From positions 434,001 to 498,000 of the forward strand of contig NZ_OY782578.1 in assembly GCF_963677945.1 (NCBI RefSeq): 64,000 nucleotides of DNA, given 5' to 3'. Source of the DNA: an uncultured Bacteroides sp. GTDB taxonomy: Bacteria; Bacteroidota; Bacteroidia; Bacteroidales; Bacteroidaceae. The notes under the pieces are model-generated. The model was not told the DNA's origin. It ran no database searches and was given only the letters and a program-made list of their open reading frames with translations. A program made the translations under genes and the position numbers. The number at the start of each line of letters is the position of its first letter. Within the stretch, counting starts at the first letter, position 1. Positions 40,648 through 50,275 of the stretch are shown in pieces.

Positions 40648-42312
40648 CTAAAAATCACCCAAAAATTGATCGAGCGATCGTCCGTCTTCTATTCTCATTT
40701 TATTTTTCTTTATGCGCTCTTTTCTTTTTGAAATAGCATCCTTAGTTAGATTGTAGACAGAGGACAACGTGTTTAAACCTAATTTCATTTTTATCAAGCA
40801 GCAGAAGAGAATTTCATCTTTTTTAAGCTCAGGAAAGGATTTAGCTAGGCGGACAGAAAAATGATCGAAAGCTGCATCTGTATTCTTAACGATTGCCTCC
40901 CAATCTTCTTGAGTTAATCTGATGTATCCCTCTTTGCCTTCCTGAATAGAAAGAAATGGGAAAGTTATATTATTAAGTCTGCTAAAAAAGTCAGTGCGGA
41001 GTTCCATCTCTTTTTCTAGCAACTCCTTTTCTTTTCGAATTCTTACCAGCTCACTCTCTTGCAATCTGGCTTTTGCAATTTGAGATTCTTCTTTTTCTTT
41101 CTGAACTACTAATTCTAGTTCACGAGTCTGTCTTTCTTTACGGCTTCTATATAACAACAGGATACTAGCCAACAAAGACAAAATACCTAAAGAGATAGCA
41201 CTAATTAAATAGAGAACCATCTTTTGCTGATTCTTTTCCAATGTGAGATATTGTATTTTCTCAACAGATTTTTTATGCTGATAAATATTTTGCATTTTGA
41301 TAATCATATCAGCATGCAATTTACTTTCAATAGAATCTCTAAAATTTATATAAAAATCATTATAAAACAAAGCCCTGTTTATATCTCCACGATTCCTTTC
41401 TAATTTAGATAGTTTGTTATAACTTTCTGTTTTTGTATAAAGATCTAAGCTATATGTCGTTTTACTATAAAAATAAGAAGCTGAATCATATTGATGCATA
41501 TTAGAATAGATTTCTGCCTTAACAAAATAGTTATATAACAGTTTTGAACTATCCTGGTTTATACTAATAGCTCTATTTACAGCATTAAGAGCACGAGAGT
41601 AATCTTTTAAATGATTATACTGAATCCCCATTTCATTAAGCAAAGTGGAAAGAGTGCTTACATCCGACTTTGGCAAAAGATTAAAAGCCTTAAAATAATA
41701 CAATAAAGCATTGCGATGTTCTTTTTTACCTGAATATGCGAAAGCAATACTTCTAAGAGCATAGGCCATATAGCCTTTATTATTAAGAAGTTGCGAATAA
41801 TAAAAGGCCTGACGATTCGATTTCAAAGCAGAATCAAAAAGTCCCTCATTTAAATAAAGATCTCCTAAATAATAATAAATCAAATATCTTAATTTATAAT
41901 CTTTGCTATCCTCAGAGAAATCCGCAGCTTTTAGAAAATACTCCATTGCTTGCTTTGCATTCTGCATATCCTGATTAACTCTACCAGTATAAAAATAAGT
42001 TTTCGCTTTGGTATCAAGATCTTTCTTATCATTAAAGTATTCAACGGCAACGCTTATCAACGAATCTGATGTCAACGGCAAACCATTTTTGTCTCTCGCC
42101 TGAGTCATAAGTAGACAATAACGTGCATATTCTCCAGTAGTTAAGTCTTTTGGAGTTATTTTATTCAGAAAAATTAAAGCGCTGTCAGGGTGTTGTTCCA
42201 ACAAAGATTCTGCATGCTCCAAATAATAATCCGACTGCCGATCTGGACGGCAGGAAGAGAGGATGCAAACTATAAATAATATAAAAACGATATACTGAAT
42301 GATGCTTCTCAT
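40648..42312 (-). CDS. Membrane TPR protein with C-terminal helix-turn-helix, paralogue B
   Basis: 554 residues with the same plan as paralogue A: lipobox-like 'CILSSC' (Cys about 21), TPR repeats ('TYFYTGRVNQDMQNAKQAMEYFLKAAD', split, about 106-132), a TM helix near 365-388, a long Lys/Glu coiled coil, and a C-terminal HTH ('LKKDEILFCCLIKMKLGLNTLSSVYNLTKDAISKRKERIKK', split, from about 500). The long stretch 'KDYKLRYLIYYYLGDLYLNEGLFDSA' is nearly shared between the two, indicating a fairly recent duplication. A -7 box TAAATTTG is at 42341-42334. Confidence 0.82.
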   Translation of the reverse strand: MRSIIQYIVFILFIVCILSSCRPDRQSDYYLEHAESLLEQHPDSALIFLNKITPKDLTTGEYARYCLLMTQARDKNGLPLTSDSLISVAVEYFNDKKDLDTKAKTYFYTGRVNQDMQNAKQAMEYFLKAADFSEDSKDYKLRYLIYYYLGDLYLNEGLFDSALKSNRQAFYYSQLLNNKGYMAYALRSIAFAYSGKKEHRNALLYYFKAFNLLPKSDVSTLSTLLNEMGIQYNHLKDYSRALNAVNRAISINQDSSKLLYNYFVKAEIYSNMHQYDSASYFYSKTTYSLDLYTKTESYNKLSKLERNRGDINRALFYNDFYINFRDSIESKLHADMIIKMQNIYQHKKSVEKIQYLTLEKNQQKMVLYLISAISLGILSLLASILLLYRSRKERQTRELELVVQKEKEESQIAKARLQESELVRIRKEKELLEKEMELRTDFFSRLNNITFPFLSIQEGKEGYIRLTQEDWEAIVKNTDAAFDHFSVRLAKSFPELKKDEILFCCLIKMKLGLNTLSSVYNLTKDAISKRKERIKKNKMRIEDGRSLDQFLGDF

Positions 42313-42543
42313 ATCATGATTTCACTAGTTTGGCAAATTTAACCATTAATATTAAAATCAAAAAGAATTCGGCGTTTATAATTAGCTATTTTTAGAAACA
42401 GGAACAAATATTTAAAGTAAATACAATAACGCATCAATCTTTATCATAACAAATTTAAAAGTTTTTGAAAAGAATATCAATAAACATTATATGTCATATT
42501 AATCATTTATGATACTTTTTTCGTTATTTGAGCAATTAATACC

Positions 42544-42551
42544 TAATTTTG
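42544..42551 (+). promoter_or_regulatory. -7 box of the lrgAB operon
   Basis: TAATTTTG, 24 bases upstream of the lrgA start codon, matches TAnnTTTG. Confidence 0.5.
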
Positions 42552-42575
42552 CATCAGTTTTTAATAGGATACATT

Positions 42576-42914
42576 ATGATACGTCAGTGCTTTATTTTGT
42601 TTGGTTGCCTGGCATTAGGTGAATTAACCGTCTATCTCACAGAGATAAAACTCCCATCAAGTATAATTGGGATGTTGTTACTTACACTTTTTCTAAAACT
42701 AGGCTGGGTAAAATTGAAATGGGTAAAAGGAATGTCTGATTTCCTGGTTGCTAATTTAGGATTCTTTTTTGTACCTCCCGGGGTTGCTTTAATGCTTTAC
42801 TTTGATATTATATCAGCTCAATTCTGGCCGATTGCCATTGCATCAATAATCAGTACTATTCTGGTACTTGTAGTCACAGGATGGGTTCACCAATTAATGA
42901 GAAAAATCAAATGA
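42576..42914 (+). CDS. lrgA: CidA/LrgA family membrane protein
   Basis: 112 residues from the ATG at 42576; an upstream TTG lies at the -7 box. Four hydrophobic helices. The family motif 'LPSSIIGMLLLTLFLKLGWVK' (about 28-48) and 'LGFFFVPPGVALM' (about 64-76) are clear. LrgA/CidA are holin-like proteins linked to murein hydrolase control and, in several bacteria, to pyruvate or acetate overflow. Its stop overlaps the lrgB start (ATGA), so translation is coupled. Confidence 0.9.
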   Translation: MIRQCFILFGCLALGELTVYLTEIKLPSSIIGMLLLTLFLKLGWVKLKWVKGMSDFLVANLGFFFVPPGVALMLYFDIISAQFWPIAIASIISTILVLVVTGWVHQLMRKIK

Positions 42915-43606
42915 ATTATTTAGAAAACCCCTTATTTCTTTTAGCAATAACATTTGGAATCTATTTCTTTTCCAAATATATTCAGCAGAAGACTGGTTGG
43001 GTTTTGCTCAACCCCATATTAATTACAATTGCTGCATTAATTCTATTCTTAAAGTTGTGCAGCATCAGTTACGAAACATATCATTTGGGTGGTCAATTTA
43101 TTGAATTCTGGCTAAAACCAGCAGTTGTAGCACTTGGAGTCCCTTTATATCTCCAACTGGAAAAAATAAAAAAACAACTTTGGCCTATTTTATTCTCGCA
43201 ACTAGCCGGCTGCATAATCGGAGTGATCTCGGTAGTTTTAATTGCTAAGTTACTAGGTGGCAGTAAAGAAGTCATTTTGTCGCTTGCTGCCAAATCTGTC
43301 ACAACTCCAATTGCTATGGAAGTGACAAAAACAATTGGGGGAATACCATCATTAACCGCTGCAGTAGTGGTATGCGTTGGATTATTCGGAGCTATATTCG
43401 GATTTCAAATATTGGCTCTTTTAAAAATAGAAAGTCCCATAGCACAAGGGCTTTCAATGGGAACCGCTGCCCATGCCGTTGGCACATCAACTGCTATGGA
43501 CGTAAGCGGTAAGTATGGTGCATATGCAAGTTTAGGGCTTACTTTAAACGGCATTTTCACAGCACTTTTCACTCCTACAATATTGAGATTGTTAGACTTA
43601 TTATAA
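42911..43606 (+). CDS. lrgB: LrgB family protein
   Basis: 231 residues from the ATG at 42911, which overlaps the lrgA stop codon. It is a polytopic membrane protein with the LrgB signatures 'SLAAKSVTTPIAMEVTKTIGG' (about 128-148) and 'GTAAHAVGTSTAMDVSGKYGAYASLGLTLNGI' (split, about 190-220). LrgB is the partner of LrgA. In some bacteria and in chloroplasts this family transports pyruvate or glycolate, an alternative to a purely holin-related role. Confidence 0.92.
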   Translation: MNYLENPLFLLAITFGIYFFSKYIQQKTGWVLLNPILITIAALILFLKLCSISYETYHLGGQFIEFWLKPAVVALGVPLYLQLEKIKKQLWPILFSQLAGCIIGVISVVLIAKLLGGSKEVILSLAAKSVTTPIAMEVTKTIGGIPSLTAAVVVCVGLFGAIFGFQILALLKIESPIAQGLSMGTAAHAVGTSTAMDVSGKYGAYASLGLTLNGIFTALFTPTILRLLDLL

Positions 43607-43635
43607 AATGGCAAATAATTTGTTAGTGATATAAT

Positions 43636-44529
43636 ATGATAAAATTCAAAGATATAACACTAGAAGATAAAGAGGCTATTACCTCTATTACAATGAATAG
43701 CGAACGAAAGAATTGCGATCTTTCGTTCGCTAATTTATGTAGCTGGCGATTTATGTATGATACTAAGTTTGCCATTGTTGACGGATTCTTGTTATTCAAA
43801 TTCTACATGAATAACCAGCTAGCCTATATGATGCCGGTTGGCGAAGGAGATTTAAAAAAGATACTTGAGGCTATTATAGATGATGCCGCAAGTGAGGGAA
43901 AATCTTTTTTGATGTATGGCGTTTGCAATAACATGAAAGATGAAATAGAAAAACTAATGCCTGCCAAGTTCGACTTTTCATCAAACAGAGATTATGTAGA
44001 TTACATTTATCTCCGCACCGACTTAGCCGAATTAAAAGGGAAAAAATTTCAACCGAAACGAAATCATGCAAATAAGTTCTATAAAACATATACTGATTAT
44101 GAATATGTGCCTATTACAGCCGATCGAATAAGTGAATGTTTGCGGTTGGAAGAAGAATGGTGCAAGGCTAACGACTGTGAGCAACAAAATGGATTAGGCA
44201 ATGAACGTAAATCTCTGACTTATGCATTAAATCACTTTGACGAATTAGGTTTAACCGGAGGTATACTTTACGTTAACGGCAAAATTGCAGCATTTACTTT
44301 TGGGATGCCTATTAATTATGAAACATTTGGAGTTCACGTAGAGAAAGCTGACACGCAGATTGAAGGAGCATATAATGTTATCAATCAAGAATTCGCCAAA
44401 TATATACCGGAACAGTTTGTTTACTTGAACCGAGAGGAAGATTTAGGCATAGAAGGATTGAGAAAAGCTAAGTTATCTTATCAGCCAACCATCCTTTTAG
44501 AAAAGAATATAGCCCGATTAAAAGGTTAA
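43636..44529 (+). CDS. DUF2156 acyltransferase-like protein (phosphatidylglycerol lysyltransferase domain)
   Basis: 297 residues of the DUF2156 type, a duplicated GNAT-like fold as in the catalytic part of MprF and FemX-like aminoacyltransferases. Visible matches are 'FANLCSWRFMYDTKFAIVDG', 'LKGKKFQPKRNHANKFYKTY' (about 134-153) and 'AYNVINQEFAKYIPEQFVYLNREEDLGIEGLRKAK' (split, about 240-275). No membrane segments, so this is the soluble form. The acyl donor and acceptor are unknown. It is 7 bases upstream of a second GNAT-type gene, a likely operon. Confidence 0.85.
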   Translation: MIKFKDITLEDKEAITSITMNSERKNCDLSFANLCSWRFMYDTKFAIVDGFLLFKFYMNNQLAYMMPVGEGDLKKILEAIIDDAASEGKSFLMYGVCNNMKDEIEKLMPAKFDFSSNRDYVDYIYLRTDLAELKGKKFQPKRNHANKFYKTYTDYEYVPITADRISECLRLEEEWCKANDCEQQNGLGNERKSLTYALNHFDELGLTGGILYVNGKIAAFTFGMPINYETFGVHVEKADTQIEGAYNVINQEFAKYIPEQFVYLNREEDLGIEGLRKAKLSYQPTILLEKNIARLKG

Positions 44530-44536
44530 AAATGCA

Positions 44537-45589
44537 ATGAAAGAGGAAGTCAAGAAGCTATGGAATCTTTGTTTCGGAGATGACGAAGCATTTACTGAAC
44601 TGTATTTTTCTAAAAGATACAGTGACGAGGTAAATCTTTCTATTGAGGAAAATGGGAACGTTATTTCGGCTTTGCAGCTCCTTCCTTATCCGATAACTTT
44701 CTGTGGGGAGATAATCTCTACCGGATACATATCCGGAGCTTGCACTCACCCCGATCACAGAGAAAAAGGAGCGATGAAAAGGCTCCTTTTGAAGTCATTT
44801 GCCCGAATGCAAGACAATGAAGTTCCTTTAACAACGCTCATTCCTGCAGAAGATTGGCTTTTTAGCTATTATTCAAAAATGGGGTATACTCCTATTTTCG
44901 AATATTCAAAAAAGACCTTTACAGTTGAAGAATTAAAACCTTCTTCTGAATTCACTGTATCTAAATATACTTCACAGTCTTTCTTAGAAGAGGAAGTTTA
45001 CTCTTTCTTCGATGAAAACATAAAAAAGCGTCCATACTGCATACAACATTCTTATGATGATTTTCTAATTATCATGGAGGATCTGAAACTCGGAAATGGA
45101 GAATTACTTATAGCCACGTTAAAAGAAAAAATCAAAGGGCTTTTATTTTGTTATGCAAAAGAGAACACACTTCATGTACCCGAGCTATTCTTTGAGGACA
45201 ATTCGGTAAGAGACACACTTCTGTTTTCTGCTGCAGAACAATTTCAAGTGAAAGACATATCTTGTATTATACCTCCAAACGATGAAATGGGGAATATTCT
45301 AGGAATGGCACGAATTATTGATGCAGAAAAGCTGCTGAAGATTTATGCGATTCATCATCCTGAACTTGAAGTCTCCTTTAATATAAGTGATGAGTCTATT
45401 GAAAAAAACAATGCTTTTTATTCGATAAAATCGGGCAAATTAGATATATCTGAAATAAATAAGGACTTCAAATCATTCAGTATTCAGGAGCTCACACAAG
45501 GTTTAATGGGATATAAAACAGAACTATTACCAAAAGAGCTTCAGATATTCGAGCGTCAGAAACCCTACATGAGCCTGATGCTAAACTAA
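44537..45589 (+). CDS. GNAT family N-acetyltransferase (Eis-like)
   Basis: 350 residues. The N-terminal GNAT domain has the acetyl-CoA loop 'ACTHPDHREKGAMKRLL' (about 73-89). A second GNAT-like part and a short C-terminal SCP2-like sheet ('NNAFYSIKSGKLDISE') give the Eis-type three-part layout, slightly shorter than Eis. The substrate is unknown. It forms a pair with the DUF2156 gene and its stop overlaps the stop of the convergent cdaA gene by four bases. Confidence 0.85.
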   Translation: MKEEVKKLWNLCFGDDEAFTELYFSKRYSDEVNLSIEENGNVISALQLLPYPITFCGEIISTGYISGACTHPDHREKGAMKRLLLKSFARMQDNEVPLTTLIPAEDWLFSYYSKMGYTPIFEYSKKTFTVEELKPSSEFTVSKYTSQSFLEEEVYSFFDENIKKRPYCIQHSYDDFLIIMEDLKLGNGELLIATLKEKIKGLLFCYAKENTLHVPELFFEDNSVRDTLLFSAAEQFQVKDISCIIPPNDEMGNILGMARIIDAEKLLKIYAIHHPELEVSFNISDESIEKNNAFYSIKSGKLDISEINKDFKSFSIQELTQGLMGYKTELLPKELQIFERQKPYMSLMLN

Positions 45590-46350
45590 TCTTCTTTGGT
45601 TAATATACTCTCCAGCTCTTCTGCACTAAGTCTTAAATAGAATTGTCCATGATATGCAACCGAAATAAAGCCGGTTTCTTCGCTGACAATCACAGCATGA
45701 GCGTCCGTTATCTGTGAGATTCCCATTGCTGCACGATGGCGAAGCCCCAATTCTTTTGGGATATCCAGATTATGTGATACAGGTAGAATACAACCTGCAG
45801 CCTTAATACGCTTTTTACTGATTACCATTGCACCATCATGCAAAGGGCTGTTCTTGAAAAAAATATTCTCTATTAATCGTTGGTTTACATTTGCATCGAT
45901 GACCTCGCCCGTACGAATAATTTCATAAAGAGGAACATTTTTTTCTACTACAATTAATGCACCAATTCGCTGTTTACTCATATTTAGGCATGCCAAAACA
46001 ATAGGAACAATATCACTTTTATCCATTTGTTCTTTTTTGCTTCCAGAGAGAAACCTTGCCAGAATACTCGTTCGTTGATGCGAACCGAGAGTAAGCAAAA
46101 AATGCCTGATTTCATCCTGAAAAAGAACAATTAAAGCAAGCACACCCACACTTACCAGTTTATCAAAAATAGATCCCAGCAAACGCATTTCCAGAATCTG
46201 AGATACAACAAGCCATATAAGGATAAAAACAAGTATACCAATAAACACATTAATAGAACCTGACGCTTTCATCAGCTTATATGTGTAGTATAGCAAGAAT
46301 GCTACTAACAGTATATCAATAAAGTCTTTTACTCCAAATTCTATAGGCAT
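45586..46350 (-). CDS. cdaA: Diadenylate cyclase CdaA
   Basis: 254 residues from the ATG at 46350; an upstream start would overlap folP. The enzyme makes c-di-AMP from two ATP. Three N-terminal membrane helices (about 5-70) are followed by the DisA_N domain with catalytic 'NSPLHDGAMVI' (DGA, about 165-175) and 'LRHRAAMGISQITDAHAVIVSEETG' (RHR, split, about 194-218). The window contains no visible c-di-AMP phosphodiesterase. It follows folP by 4 bases, an arrangement common in Bacteroidetes. Confidence 0.95.
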   Translation of the reverse strand: MPIEFGVKDFIDILLVAFLLYYTYKLMKASGSINVFIGILVFILIWLVVSQILEMRLLGSIFDKLVSVGVLALIVLFQDEIRHFLLTLGSHQRTSILARFLSGSKKEQMDKSDIVPIVLACLNMSKQRIGALIVVEKNVPLYEIIRTGEVIDANVNQRLIENIFFKNSPLHDGAMVISKKRIKAAGCILPVSHNLDIPKELGLRHRAAMGISQITDAHAVIVSEETGFISVAYHGQFYLRLSAEELESILTKED

Positions 46351-46354
46351 GCTA

Positions 46355-47212
46355 CTATTCTTTATAGATTCTACATTTCTGAACAATCTTAACGGCTTGA
46401 ACAGCCTCCTTTACATCGTGAACACGAATAATATCCGCACCTTTCATGAGTGCTATTGTATTGGCAACAGTTGTTCCATTTAATGCTTCAGTTGTAGGAA
46501 TATCCAATAATTTGGTAATCATTGATTTCCGGGACAATCCAACGAGTATAGGGAGTTCAAATATTTTAAATTCTTCTAAATGACTAAGCAATTCATAATT
46601 ATGATCCAACGTTTTTCCAAAACCAAAGCCGGGATCAAGTATAATATCATTCAGTCCTCTATCATGCAGCGTCTGTATCTTTTCAGAAAAATAAAGGAAG
46701 GTCTCCCTCATCAAATTATCATAATGAGGAGAATTCTGCATATTCTGAGGAGTGCCTTGCATGTGTTGCATGATATATGGAACCTGTAAACCTATAATGG
46801 TATCGAACATATTTTTATCCATTTCACCGCCTGAAATATCATTTATGATGGCAACTCCATATTCTTTCACGCAGACTTCGGCCACGCTTGCACGAAATGT
46901 ATCAACAGAGATGATGGCATCAGGATGAACTTCATTCAAAATCTTCAATGCATATCGCAACCTGTTCAATTCTTCCTCGGGAGATATATCTACACAATTG
47001 GGGCGTGACGAGTAAGCTCCAATATCAATAATAGAAGCGCCTTCTTCCAAAATCTGTCGGGCACGGTCAGCAATAGCTTCATCTGTTTGCGTACGGCATC
47101 CTGAATAAAAAGAGTCGGGAGTTACATTAAGAACGCCCATCACTTGCGGAGTTGAAAGATCTAAAAGTCTTCCATTCACATTTATATATTTCGAAAGAGA
47201 CTGACTTATCAT
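46355..47212 (-). CDS. folP: Dihydropteroate synthase
   Basis: 285 residues, the usual length. It condenses p-aminobenzoate with dihydropterin pyrophosphate. Signatures are 'VMGVLNVTPDSFYSG' (about 24-38), 'IIDIGAYSSRPN' (about 60-71, normally GGxSTRP), 'ISVDTFRASVAE', 'DPGFGFGKT' and the C-terminal 'IIRVHDVKEAV'. First gene of the folP-cdaA unit. Confidence 0.95.
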   Translation of the reverse strand: MISQSLSKYINVNGRLLDLSTPQVMGVLNVTPDSFYSGCRTQTDEAIADRARQILEEGASIIDIGAYSSRPNCVDISPEEELNRLRYALKILNEVHPDAIISVDTFRASVAEVCVKEYGVAIINDISGGEMDKNMFDTIIGLQVPYIMQHMQGTPQNMQNSPHYDNLMRETFLYFSEKIQTLHDRGLNDIILDPGFGFGKTLDHNYELLSHLEEFKIFELPILVGLSRKSMITKLLDIPTTEALNGTTVANTIALMKGADIIRVHDVKEAVQAVKIVQKCRIYKE

Positions 47213-47359
47213 TGTTGTTTATTACAATTTGTTTATGGCAAAAATACATAATATTTTTCATTCTTCTTTTTAAATCGTTATATCTTTTCCACAATAATAA
47301 GTTTATACTATCTGACATTACCTGATAAACTAATCATTTAATAAGGAAGTCTTTTGCAA

Positions 47360-47425
47360 AACATGTACATGTTCGCCGCCAATCATGTACATGTTTGAGT
47401 TCAATCTTGTACATGTTTGAGTAGA
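47360..47425. repeat. Three-unit array of 22-base TGTACA repeats (CATGTACATG variant)
   Basis: Three 22-base units (47360, 47382, 47404) with TGTACA cores at 47364, 47386 and 47408, exactly 22 bases apart. Here the core is usually extended to ACATGTACATGTT. It lies in the divergent folP-murF gap (47213-47575), which holds no gene. Confidence 0.85.
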
Positions 47426-47539
47426 GAGCTGGTCAATAAATTACTAGTTCATCCTCAAGGCTATAATAGATTATAAGCAAAGAAAAAGTAAATTGAAGTA
47501 TTTTTTATTGCTCGCACTTATTAATAACAATATTTTGTC

Positions 47540-47547
47540 TAATTTTG
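47540..47547 (+). promoter_or_regulatory. -7 box of murF
   Basis: TAATTTTG, 28 bases before the murF start codon. No clear -33 element. Confidence 0.5.
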
Positions 47548-47575
47548 CATACAGAAATTTCCAAATATTATTGAT

Positions 47576-48874
47576 ATGACAATAGCTGCTCTTTACCAAA
47601 TTTATCTGCAATACCCGGTTGTGACAACCGATAGTCGCAACTGCCCTGACGATTCTATTTTTTTCGCTCTGAAAGGCGACAATTTTAATGGTAATTCTTT
47701 TGCAAAAAAAGCTTTAGCAGAAGGCTGTGCTTATGCAGTTGTGGACGAAGCTGAATATGCTGATCCGGAAGATAAACATATTATATTAGTTGACGATTGT
47801 TTGAAAACTCTTCAGCAATTAGCCAATTATCACCGTAAGAAACTAGGAACTAAAGTTATAGGGATTACCGGAACCAACGGTAAAACAACGACTAAAGAAC
47901 TGATAGCTGCTGTACTTTCCGAAGTTCATAATGTACTTTTTACTCAGGGAAATCTGAACAATCATATCGGAGTGCCAATTACTTTATTAAAACTCCGCGG
48001 TCATCATGATTTGGCTGTTATTGAAATGGGAGCCAATCACCCCGGTGAAATAAAGACTTTAGTTGATATTGCAGAACCTGATTATGGTATTATTACCAAT
48101 GTGGGCAAGGCTCACTTGGAAGGATTTGGTTCTTTTGAAGGCGTAATTAAAACAAAAGGAGAACTTTACGATTTCTTGCGACAAAAAGAGAATTCAATTG
48201 TATTTATTCAGAATGAGAATCCTTTCCTGATGGATATTGCAGAAGGATTGAATCTTATCAATTACGGAACAACTGAGAATCTTTATGTGAACGGAAAAGT
48301 TACTTCATGCTCTCCGTACCTTGCTTTTGACTGGAAAGCGGGAAAAGATGGAAATATTCATCATATTCAAACCAAGTTAATTGGTGAATATAATTTTGAT
48401 AATGCATTAGCAGCAGTTGCCATTGGACGCTTCTTTGGAGTTGAACCTGCCAAGATTGATCACGCATTAACAAACTATACACCTCAAAACAACCGCTCAC
48501 AATTAAAAGAGACTGAGGACAACAAACTTATTATTGATGCTTACAATGCTAATCCTACAAGTATGATGGCAGCCTTGAAAAATTTCAAAAGAATGGAAGC
48601 TAAGCACAAGGTTGTTATCCTTGGAGATATGAAAGAATTAGGGGACACAAGCATTGAAGAGCACCAAAAAATAGTCGATTTCATCGATACTTGCGAGTTT
48701 GAAAAGGTTATTCTTGTGGGAGATCAGTTTGAACAGACAACTCACTCTTATGATTGCTTTACTAACATTTCGGATGTAGTAAAGGTTATCAAAGATGATA
48801 AACCTAAAGGATGCTATATTCTTATCAAAGGATCGAACAGTATGAAGATGGGACAAATTGTTGAAGACTTATAG
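47576..48874 (+). CDS. murF: UDP-MurNAc-tripeptide--D-alanyl-D-alanine ligase
   Basis: 432 residues. It adds D-Ala-D-Ala to the UDP-MurNAc-tripeptide in the cytoplasm. The three Mur-ligase domains are visible: N-terminal uridine-binding part ('VVTTDSRNCPDDSIFFALKGDNFNG', split, about 15-40), central ATPase with P-loop 'GITGTNGKTTTKELI' (about 95-109) and 'VIEMGANHPGEI', and C-terminal part with 'LIIDAYNANPTSMMAAL'. Single gene; it sits outside the main mur cluster. Confidence 0.96.
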   Translation: MTIAALYQIYLQYPVVTTDSRNCPDDSIFFALKGDNFNGNSFAKKALAEGCAYAVVDEAEYADPEDKHIILVDDCLKTLQQLANYHRKKLGTKVIGITGTNGKTTTKELIAAVLSEVHNVLFTQGNLNNHIGVPITLLKLRGHHDLAVIEMGANHPGEIKTLVDIAEPDYGIITNVGKAHLEGFGSFEGVIKTKGELYDFLRQKENSIVFIQNENPFLMDIAEGLNLINYGTTENLYVNGKVTSCSPYLAFDWKAGKDGNIHHIQTKLIGEYNFDNALAAVAIGRFFGVEPAKIDHALTNYTPQNNRSQLKETEDNKLIIDAYNANPTSMMAALKNFKRMEAKHKVVILGDMKELGDTSIEEHQKIVDFIDTCEFEKVILVGDQFEQTTHSYDCFTNISDVVKVIKDDKPKGCYILIKGSNSMKMGQIVEDL

Positions 48875-48887
48875 CAGAGCAAACTTC

Positions 48888-49271
48888 TTATAAAAAGTAT
48901 TTCGGCCTGACAAAGAGATATGCAATAACTCCTGCAAGAATAACGCCAACAGAATTAGCTGTAAAGTCCAGCCAATCGCCCCCTCTATACGAGGTGCAGT
49001 ATTCTTGCAGGAGTTCAATACAACCACTAAATACTATTGGAAAAATTACAGCTCCTATAAAAATATGCATGAATTTAAAACAGCCTCGATGGCTTCTCAT
49101 GTATTCAAGCCAAAAAACGCCGGACATACCAAAATACATGCAGACATGAATTAACTTATCAATATTAGAAATCTGATCTAAAGGAGTGCTTGGTGGCTTA
49201 AAAAATGACAGATAGACTACGGCCAGCATAATGAATATAGATAATGGATATTTCCGAATAAGATTTTTCAT
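48888..49271 (-). CDS. VanZ family membrane protein
   Basis: 127 residues from the ATG at 49271. Four hydrophobic helices. The VanZ-like signature 'NIDKLIHVCMYFGMSGVFW' (about 36-54) and 'ELLQEYCTSYRGGDWLDFTANSVGV' (split, about 87-111) are clear. VanZ gives low-level teicoplanin resistance in enterococci, but this family is general and the role here is unknown. Convergent with murF. Confidence 0.88.
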   Translation of the reverse strand: MKNLIRKYPLSIFIMLAVVYLSFFKPPSTPLDQISNIDKLIHVCMYFGMSGVFWLEYMRSHRGCFKFMHIFIGAVIFPIVFSGCIELLQEYCTSYRGGDWLDFTANSVGVILAGVIAYLFVRPKYFL

Positions 49272-49372
49272 AATCAATTGATTTTGAAGACATGCAAAAT
49301 TACAAAACATTTTATATTTATCATTACTCGGGAAAATAAATCTAACTAAAAACCCTCTAAGAAAAACGCAAG

Positions 49373-50275
49373 ATGTGGAAAGACTTTTTCTACTTTACAA
49401 AGACAGAACGTATTGGATTCTATACACTTATCATTTTAATTTTTGTAGCACTACTAGTTTATTGGTTAGTTCCATATATTATTCCATCAGCACATATTAA
49501 CGGTGAAATGGATGAAGAAGCATATAATAGATTTATCACATCAGTACATCAAAGAGAGAAAAACTGGGATTTCAATGACTATTACGTACATAGGAAAAAA
49601 GAAATAATTCTTGCCCCATTCGACCCTAATACAGCCGATTCTATTACATTCACCCGTTTAGGATTACCACCTTATATTGCAAGAAATATTCTTCGTTATA
49701 GAGCTAAAGGTGGGAAATTTCGGACTCCGGAATCTTTTGCCAAAGTTTATGGCCTTTCGCCCGACCAGTACAAATTGCTTGCACCATACATTTATATTGG
49801 CGATAAATATTTAAAGAAAATAGATTCTCTTCAGCAATTTTCAGCTAAAGCAGACCGCGACACACTGAAATTTTATAAATATCCAGAAGGGACAGTTATT
49901 AGTCTGGATGAAGCAGATACAACTGAACTCAAAAAAGTTCCTGGAATCGGGATTGGAACAGCCAAACGAATTATTGCTTACCGGGAGCTCTTAGGTGGTT
50001 TCTACAAGGTAAGTCAGCTACAAGAAATATCTCATATTTCGCCCGAACTAAACAAATGGTTTACTATTAGAAAAGAGCCAATCCATCGATTAAACTTAAA
50101 CAAGTTTAGCATTGAGCGTTTGACGGCTCATCCTTATATCAACTTTTATCAGGCAAAAGTAATAACAGAATACAGAAAGAAAAAAGGAGCTATAAAAAGC
50201 CTTAGAGATTTATCTTTATATGAAGAATTCTGTTCAAAAGACTTTGAGCGGTTAGCCCCTTATATCTGTTTCTAA
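49373..50275 (+). CDS. Helix-hairpin-helix protein (ComEA-like) with N-terminal membrane anchor
   Basis: 300 residues. A hydrophobic helix at about 16-38 anchors the protein. Three HhH-type repeats follow: about 85-140 ('[21 protein letters not shown]'), about 180-225 ('[20 protein letters not shown]', the best match to ComEA), and about 240-298 ('[18 protein letters not shown]'). HhH repeats of this kind bind DNA without sequence specificity. It may take part in DNA uptake or in secretion-system assembly. Its stop overlaps that of the convergent ABC ATPase by four bases. Confidence 0.85.
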   Translation: MWKDFFYFTKTERIGFYTLIILIFVALLVYWLVPYIIPSAHINGEMDEEAYNRFITSVHQREKNWDFNDYYVHRKKEIILAPFDPNTADSITFTRLGLPPYIARNILRYRAKGGKFRTPESFAKVYGLSPDQYKLLAPYIYIGDKYLKKIDSLQQFSAKADRDTLKFYKYPEGTVISLDEADTTELKKVPGIGIGTAKRIIAYRELLGGFYKVSQLQEISHISPELNKWFTIRKEPIHRLNLNKFSIERLTAHPYINFYQAKVITEYRKKKGAIKSLRDLSLYEEFCSKDFERLAPYICF

